Source: Candidatus Zixiibacteriota bacterium
GTDB lineage: Bacteria > Zixibacteria > MSB-5A5 > CAIYYT01
Assembly (NCBI GenBank): GCA_023134875.1
Contig: JAGLUH010000389.1
Location: 1-5,480 of the forward strand
Direction: 5' to 3'
Length of the DNA: 5,480 nucleotides
Positions 1 to 5,480 of this stretch are shown piece by piece (the first letter of the stretch is position 1; the number at the start of each line of letters is the position of its first letter). Under the pieces are notes generated by a model. It made no database searches, was not told where the DNA came from, and saw only the letters and a list, made by a program, of their open reading frames with translations. The position numbers and the translations under genes are program-made.

Positions 1-488
1 TGCAACGGAAAGCCAATAATGATGACATCGTGGTTCCACTCGAAGTATTAACCTACATCGCCGATTCAATTACTTCTAATGTCCGGGAGCTAGAAGGTGC
101 ACTGGTACGGCTGCTGGCATATTCTTCCCTACGTAACAAGGAGATTACAGTCTCTCTTACCCAGGAGGTACTTAAGGATACCATCCGACCTAGGTTAAAG
201 CAGGTAACCATTGAGCAAATTCAAAAGCAGGTCGGTGAATTTTTTAAGATCTCGGAAGAATTACTCAAAGCGAAAAAGAAAAGCCAGGAGATTGTTAATG
301 CCCGCCAGATAGCGATGTACCTCTGCCGATCTTTGACATCAGCATCTCTTAAGCTTATCGGCAGTCACTTCGGTGGCCGCGATCACTCCACAGTCATTCA
401 TGCCTGTTCTCAAGTTACCGAGAATATAAAAAGGTCTGTCGATTACAAGCTTCAACTAGATCAGTTAACCAACCGGATATGTAGTTGA
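1..488 (+). CDS. dnaA: Chromosomal replication initiator DnaA, C-terminal part (5' truncated by window edge)
   Basis: DnaA is the AAA+ initiator that binds DnaA boxes at oriC, melts the duplex and recruits the helicase. The reading frame is open from the first bases of the window (first full codon at 3), so the gene continues upstream; the GTG at 30 is an internal valine, not a start. About 161 residues are visible. The sensor II helix motif NVRELEGAL lies at nt 78-104. It is followed by the linker helix and by domain IV, the helix-turn-helix DNA-binding domain, with the family signature GGRDHSTVIHAC at nt 372-407; the usual form has T or S at this point. The AAA+ Walker motifs and domains I-II lie outside the window. 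The stop is TGA at 486-488. dnaN follows after 225 bp, the classical origin arrangement. The identity is secure; only the N-terminal extent is unknown. Confidence 0.98.
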   Translation, partial: QRKANNDDIVVPLEVLTYIADSITSNVRELEGALVRLLAYSSLRNKEITVSLTQEVLKDTIRPRLKQVTIEQIQKQVGEFFKISEELLKAKKKSQEIVNARQIAMYLCRSLTSASLKLIGSHFGGRDHSTVIHACSQVTENIKRSVDYKLQLDQLTNRICS

Positions 489-560
489 AAGAATGTGAAA
501 AGACTGTTACTAAAATGCAATCGGTAGAGACTTGTGGAAATCACTTTAGCCATAACTATA

Positions 561-580
561 ATATCCACCTCTTGTTCACA
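561..580 (+). promoter_or_regulatory. Pair of DnaA-box-like 9-mers, same orientation
   Basis: ATATCCACC at 561-569 (two mismatches to TTATNCACA) and TTGTTCACA at 572-580 (one mismatch) lie on the same strand, separated by 2 bp. Two weaker inverted copies lie upstream, TGTGAAAAG at 494-502 and TGTGGAAAT at 533-541. Tandem, closely spaced boxes are typical of DnaA assembly sites and could also autoregulate dnaA and dnaN. Degenerate boxes arise readily in AT-rich DNA, so this is a moderate call. Confidence 0.45.
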
Positions 581-635
581 GCTGTAACCGAGGTACAAAT
601 AGTAAAGAAAACCCTTGAGAAGAGATTTCAACAAG

Positions 636-665
636 TTAACATAGATACTACTACTATGGTATATA
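636..665 (+). promoter_or_regulatory. Possible sigma70-type promoter for dnaN
   Basis: TTAACA at 636-641 matches the -35 consensus at 5 of 6 positions and TATATA at 660-665 matches the -10 at 4 of 6, with an 18-bp spacer. An alternative pair is TTGAGA at 615-620 with TAACAT at 637-642 (16-bp spacer). Either would give dnaN a leader long enough to include the Shine-Dalgarno at 701-706. Such matches are easy to find in AT-rich DNA, so confidence is low. Confidence 0.28.
648..656 (-). promoter_or_regulatory. Possible DnaA-trio tract
   Basis: CTACTACTA on the plus strand gives three tandem TAG trinucleotides on the minus strand (3'-GAT-GAT-GAT-5'). This is the form of the DnaA-trio element, onto which DnaA extends as a filament along a single strand to open the origin in Bacillus. 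Its position, immediately before a 24/27 A+T segment and upstream of dnaN, fits that role. No clear DnaA box abuts it: the nearest candidate, ATTTCAACA at 625-633, has three mismatches. Function is inferred from pattern and place. Confidence 0.45.
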
Positions 666-686
666 GTTTATATATAGATAATACAT
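660..686. other. AT-rich segment, possible DNA unwinding element
   Basis: 24 of 27 bases are A or T, mostly TATATA-like steps of low duplex stability. It follows the CTACTACTA tract directly and ends 14 bp before the dnaN Shine-Dalgarno. It would suit a DNA unwinding element; it also overlaps the -10 of a possible dnaN promoter, so the AT bias may have either cause or both. Confidence 0.45.
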
Positions 687-700
687 CTCGTTGAACTGTT

Positions 701-706
701 AAGGAG
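701..706 (+). promoter_or_regulatory. Strong ribosome binding site of dnaN
   Basis: AAGGAG lies 7 nt before the ATG at 714. It is the only strong Shine-Dalgarno in front of any gene in the window and fixes the dnaN start. Confidence 0.85.
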
Positions 707-713
707 CTGCTCC

Positions 714-1823
714 ATGAAATTTGCCATAACAACCGACAAAATACAAGCGGCATTAGCTGCCGTAACCACCGTTGTACCAGCCAAGTCAACATTGCCGATA
801 CTGGGAAATATCTTAATTGAAACCGATTCCAAGGCTATCAAGATTTTTGCAACTGATTTGGAAATATCCATTACAACTTTAATAGAAGCTAAGGTTGTAA
901 AAAAAGGTTCTATTGCCATTCCCGCTAGAGCTTTCACAGAGATAATCAATGCCTTACCGCAAACGGAAATTGAAATTGAATCGATAAACAACCGGGCTGA
1001 ACTGAGGTTTGCCAGTGGGAACTATAAGCTCTCTGGTATGCCTGCTGATGAATTTCCCAAGCTTCCTGATGTAAATGTCTCCAAGAAGATTAAATTACCG
1101 GCGGATACCTTCTGTAAGATGATTCAAAAAAGTGCCTTTGCGGTATCGACTGACGAAACCCGCCCGGCACTTAATGGTGTACTTTGGCAGACTGCTTCAG
1201 AGAAGATGAAAATGGTGGCTACTGATGGTCACCGTCTCGCCAAGTATGAAGTGGAAAATAATAAACTGCAGGGACTATATGATGATATCATTGTGCCTTC
1301 ACGGGCTCTTAATCTGGTTGGTAAGCTAACGAGTGAAGGTGTGGCGGAAATCTCGGTTATCTTCGGGGAAAACAATATAGTCTTCATCTGTGCCAATAAT
1401 ACGATTTCCAGTCGAATTATTGAGGGTCCCTACCCTAATTACGAACAGGTAATTCCTACAGCTAATGATAAGTCTTTGATTGTCTCCAAGTCTCAATTGA
1501 CAGATGTTGTCAAACGAGTGGCTATTCTTTCAAATTCCCTGACCCGACAGGTCAAGTTTACCATCGAACCTGACATCTTAACGGTTTCAGCAACAAATGT
1601 TGACTTGGGTGGCGAGGCAGTGGAAACAATGCCCTGCAGCTACGATGGTGAGAAAATGGAGATCGGGTATAACGCAACCTATATCCTCGATATTCTTAAG
1701 CAGATCGATGGCGGGGAGATAAAGATAGCGCTATCATCGCCGGTTGCCGCCGGTGTAATAACATCTGTTGACGAGAAGGAGGACTACCTCTGCCTGATCA
1801 TGCCGCTGCGACTGGCCGATTAA
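714..1823 (+). CDS. dnaN: DNA polymerase III beta subunit (sliding clamp)
   Basis: The product is the ring-shaped homodimeric clamp that encircles DNA and tethers the replicative polymerase; it also docks ligase, MutS/MutL and translesion polymerases. The protein has 369 residues, the usual size for three clamp domains (about 1-122, 123-250 and 251-369). Typical marks are the N-terminal region with KSTLPIL at 24-30, the ATDGHRLA motif at 169-176, the PYPNYEQVIP segment at 239-248, and the C-terminal LIMPLRL at 361-367. L175, P241, V246, M363 and L367 correspond by motif to the hydrophobic cleft that binds client clamp motifs. The ATG start is set by the AAGGAG 7 nt upstream and by the standard N-terminus MKFAI. 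Two residues (AD) follow the usual RL end. dnaA lies upstream and recF downstream. The gene looks intact. Confidence 0.98.
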   Translation: MKFAITTDKIQAALAAVTTVVPAKSTLPILGNILIETDSKAIKIFATDLEISITTLIEAKVVKKGSIAIPARAFTEIINALPQTEIEIESINNRAELRFASGNYKLSGMPADEFPKLPDVNVSKKIKLPADTFCKMIQKSAFAVSTDETRPALNGVLWQTASEKMKMVATDGHRLAKYEVENNKLQGLYDDIIVPSRALNLVGKLTSEGVAEISVIFGENNIVFICANNTISSRIIEGPYPNYEQVIPTANDKSLIVSKSQLTDVVKRVAILSNSLTRQVKFTIEPDILTVSATNVDLGGEAVETMPCSYDGEKMEIGYNATYILDILKQIDGGEIKIALSSPVAAGVITSVDEKEDYLCLIMPLRLAD

Positions 1824-1896
1824 TTTGAACAGTTGAAAATAACAGTAAGCCGACAAGCTAGCATAAACGTATACCGGATAAGTCAAGCCAAGAGAC

Positions 1897-1923
1897 CGGC
1901 AGTCATTCTCGCCTGCCGATTTT
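1897..1923 (+). terminator. Weak hairpin with short T-run before recF (attenuator-like)
   Basis: CGGCAG at 1897-1902 pairs perfectly with CTGCCG at 1913-1918 across a 10-nt loop, followed by A and four T at 1920-1923. The stem is short and the T-run minimal, so it may be a weak terminator or attenuator between dnaN and recF, or chance. It ends 18 nt before the recF start and could also mask initiation there. Confidence 0.3.
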
Positions 1924-1941
1924 GAATCATGTACTGATAGC

Positions 1942-3045
1942 ATGTTTCTAACCAGAATCAAGATCTCTAATTTCCGCAACATAGAGGAAATGGAGTTATC
2001 GCCTCAACCGTCAGTCAATCTTATCACGGGGCCTAATGGTTCCGGCAAGACCTCTATATTAGAAGCGATTTTCTGCTGCTGCACCACTAAGTCATTTCGT
2101 TATGTATCTGATAGTATTATGAGACGGCGCGATCACGATGTCTGCCGGCTGGAGATCAACGGTGTGATATCAGGTGAAGAAACAGGGGTTGCTCTTGCCT
2201 GGAGTAAGGCTGAGAAGAAGCTGGTCAAAGTTAATGGTGTCAAGTTGCCACGGCTGGCTGATCTGCTCCTCCATTTTCATGCCGTCAGCTTCATCCCCGA
2301 GGATAGTGACCTGGTGCTCGGAGCACCCTCACTACGGCGGCGGCTTCTTAATCTTGCCATCTGTCAGGCTGACAGGTCGTATATTGTCGATCTGATCGAG
2401 TACCACAAGATCATATCCCAGAGGAATGCGTTACTCAAAGAGTTCTGCTTGGATGAAGATAACGACACACACCTGGAGATGCTCAATCTGTGGGATGAGC
2501 AGCTTTCCCAGGTGGGCGGCAGAATCATCGGCAAAAGACTCGAACTGGTAAATATGAATCGGGGGAAATTGCAGGACTATTATAAGTCGATAGCAGCAGC
2601 GGACAGTCAACTTGATTGGCGATATCATTCATCCTTTTCTCTTGAGGATGATGTAGAAGGCTCGCTTCTTGCCGGGCTTAGGTTATCAAGGAGGCGCGAT
2701 CTTCATTTTGGTTTCACTTCGGTTGGGCCGCACCGTGATGATCTGCTGATTGATCTTGATGACGTTACTACACGGGGCTATGCTTCCCAGGGCGAAGCCA
2801 AGTCGATTGCTCTGGCCATCATGTTCACTATTTATGATTATCTGACGGATAAATTAGGTGCGCCGCCGATTCTGCTTTTGGATGAGGTCTCAGCCCAGTT
2901 GGATGCCGACAGGCTCAACTCGCTGCTTAATATCCTGCCGCGACTGGGGCAGGTATTCCTGACCAGTTCAAGACCTGCCGACATTAAAAAGAGCGCTTTA
3001 ATACAGGCGGAAATGAAAATCGACCAGGGCCGACTGGTAACTTGA
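1942..3045 (+). CDS. recF: DNA replication and repair protein RecF
   Basis: RecF is an SMC-like ABC ATPase that, with RecO and RecR, helps load RecA at single-strand gaps and stalled forks. The protein is 367 residues, normal for the family. It shows the standard N-terminus with ISNFRNIE at 8-15, Walker A GPNGSGKTS at 30-38 (lysine 36), the GPHRDDL motif at 262-268, an ABC signature at 281-287 reading ASQGEAK, Walker B with LLLDE at 311-315 (D314, E315), and a D-loop SAQLD at 317-321 where SELD is more common. After this comes the VFLTSSRPAD segment (338-347) in the H-loop region. The ATG at 1942 gives the family-typical start, but no convincing Shine-Dalgarno precedes it; an in-frame ATG at 1929 is closed by TGA at 1935-1937. 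It lies 118 bp after dnaN. All ATPase motifs look intact. Confidence 0.96.
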   Translation: MFLTRIKISNFRNIEEMELSPQPSVNLITGPNGSGKTSILEAIFCCCTTKSFRYVSDSIMRRRDHDVCRLEINGVISGEETGVALAWSKAEKKLVKVNGVKLPRLADLLLHFHAVSFIPEDSDLVLGAPSLRRRLLNLAICQADRSYIVDLIEYHKIISQRNALLKEFCLDEDNDTHLEMLNLWDEQLSQVGGRIIGKRLELVNMNRGKLQDYYKSIAAADSQLDWRYHSSFSLEDDVEGSLLAGLRLSRRRDLHFGFTSVGPHRDDLLIDLDDVTTRGYASQGEAKSIALAIMFTIYDYLTDKLGAPPILLLDEVSAQLDADRLNSLLNILPRLGQVFLTSSRPADIKKSALIQAEMKIDQGRLVT

Positions 3046-3123
3046 AAAACCAAGCGGCAAAACATCGAGTAGTTTCCCCCCATTCGCAAGCGGTTATCTA
3101 ACAATGAATTATAAAGAGAAAAA

Positions 3124-3161
3124 AGAGCACTAAAGCGCATTTTTCCATTGCCGTTTGCTCT
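3124..3161. repeat. Inverted repeat AGAGCA/TGCTCT in the recF-DUF721 gap
   Basis: AGAGCA at 3124-3129 and TGCTCT at 3156-3161 are perfect complements around a 26-nt loop containing a run of five T. The loop is long and there is no T-run after the right arm, so it is a poor terminator; it may be a weak structure or chance. Confidence 0.2.
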
Positions 3162-3176
3162 AAACTTATTTAAATT
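3148..3176 (+). promoter_or_regulatory. Possible promoter for the DUF721-gyrB pair
   Basis: TTGCCG at 3148-3153 (4 of 6 to the -35 consensus) and TAAATT at 3171-3176 (4 of 6 to the -10) are separated by 17 bp in the 154-bp non-coding gap after recF. Their position would let the DUF721 gene and gyrB be expressed apart from dnaN-recF. The matches are imperfect. Confidence 0.22.
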
Positions 3177-3199
3177 AAAGGGTTAACGTTGGTGGCCTG

Positions 3200-3490
3200 A
3201 TGCGGCGGAAAGCGGAACCGATAGAAACAGTTCTCAGTCGGACAATCGAAAGACTGAGGCTCTCCAGGCGTCTTAGGGAGGCTGATGCGGTAAGGATATT
3301 CAAAGAGGTTGTCGGTGCGGAAATCGCGCAACAAGCCGAGGCGGTGAAAATCGTCAACGGCAAACTCTATGTTCGGGTAGAATCGCCGACTTGGCGGCAG
3401 GAGCTTGATTACCGGAAGGTTGAAATAGCGGCGCTGCTCAATCAGGCACTGGGTGAAACCGTGGTCTCTGAAGTGTTTTTTACAGGATAA
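3200..3490 (+). CDS. DUF721 (DciA-like) protein, probable replicative helicase loader/operator
   Basis: The 96-residue protein matches the DUF721 pattern: a basic N-terminal helix (about 1-28), a VRIFKEVVGAEIAQQA segment (31-46) whose usual tryptophan position appears as F34, NGKLYVRVESPTWRQEL (53-69, with W65), and a C-terminal LNQALGETVVSEVFF stretch (80-94). DUF721 includes DciA, which interacts with DnaB and helps load it in bacteria lacking DnaC or DnaI. Its place among dnaA, dnaN, recF and gyrB supports a replication role. The ATG at 3200 is used because a TAA at 3176-3178 closes the frame upstream and no other ATG, GTG or TTG lies between them in frame. GGTGG just upstream, at 4-nt spacing, is a poor Shine-Dalgarno. 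Family membership is likely; the exact DciA function is inferred from family and neighbourhood. Confidence 0.82.
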   Translation: MRRKAEPIETVLSRTIERLRLSRRLREADAVRIFKEVVGAEIAQQAEAVKIVNGKLYVRVESPTWRQELDYRKVEIAALLNQALGETVVSEVFFTG

Positions 3491-3493
3491 TAG

Positions 3494-5480
<1,987 letters not shown>

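Larger units (their letters stand above)
489..713. other. Candidate replication origin (oriC or its unwinding half) in the dnaA-dnaN gap
   Basis: The 225-bp non-coding gap between dnaA and dnaN is where many bacteria keep all or part of oriC. It contains four 9-mers resembling the DnaA box TTATNCACA: 494-502 and 533-541 on the minus strand, 561-569 and 572-580 on the plus strand. The best is TTGTTCACA at 572-580 with one mismatch; the other three have two mismatches each. Further on come a CTACTACTA tract at 648-656 and an AT-rich stretch at 660-686 that could unwind. The order boxes, trinucleotide tract, AT-rich segment, dnaN resembles the Bacillus subtilis origin as I remember it. The weak points are that no box is a perfect consensus match and that the best box is 67 bp from the tract. 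The region upstream of dnaA, which could hold another box cluster, is not in the window. Confidence 0.55.

Noticed and set aside
485..694. A 69-codon TTG-start ORF filling the dnaA-dnaN gap
   Set aside because: No Shine-Dalgarno, no recognisable domain, low-complexity AT-rich end, and it covers the origin-like elements; more likely an accidental open frame.
3104..3133. Nine-codon ORF (MNYKEKKEH) in the recF-DUF721 gap
   Set aside because: Too short, without a Shine-Dalgarno, and of simple lysine/glutamate composition expected from AT-rich purine-rich sequence.

Overview
The window is a chromosomal replication-origin locus. It carries, all on the + strand and in this order, the 3' end of dnaA, dnaN (beta clamp), recF, a small DUF721/DciA-like gene and gyrB. 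This is the widespread bacterial dnaA-dnaN-recF-gyrB cluster with a DciA-family gene inserted before gyrB. No phage, transposon, CRISPR, tRNA or rRNA sequence is visible.

Layout: 1-488 encodes the DnaA C-terminus (sensor II region and DNA-binding domain IV). 489-713 is a 225-bp gap with degenerate DnaA-box-like 9-mers, a CTACTACTA tract and a very AT-rich segment directly before dnaN; I read it as a candidate oriC or part of one. 714-1823 is dnaN, with a strong Shine-Dalgarno. 1824-1941 is a 118-bp gap with a short hairpin and no obvious Shine-Dalgarno before recF (1942-3045). 3046-3199 is an AT-rich 154-bp gap that may hold a promoter. 3200-3490 is the DUF721/DciA-like gene, followed 9 bp later by complete gyrB (3500-5464). 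The last 16 bp are downstream of gyrB and begin a perfect short inverted repeat; an ATG overlapping the gyrB stop also opens a frame that runs off the end.

Functionally the genes form a replication and repair set: DnaA melts the origin, a DciA-type protein would help load the replicative helicase DnaB, the beta clamp tethers polymerase, RecF acts at gaps and stalled forks, and gyrase relieves positive supercoiling ahead of the fork.

Organism: a bacterium of moderate GC. The dnaA/dnaN end looks clearly more AT-rich than gyrB. Using DciA rather than a DnaC/DnaI loader, the gene order, and weak Shine-Dalgarno motifs everywhere except dnaN would fit an uncultivated lineage around the FCB group or similar phyla, but this assignment is an impression and cannot be settled from the window. 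The genes are conserved housekeeping types; the points worth a second look are the putative origin and a few local oddities, and I do not see a new multi-gene system.
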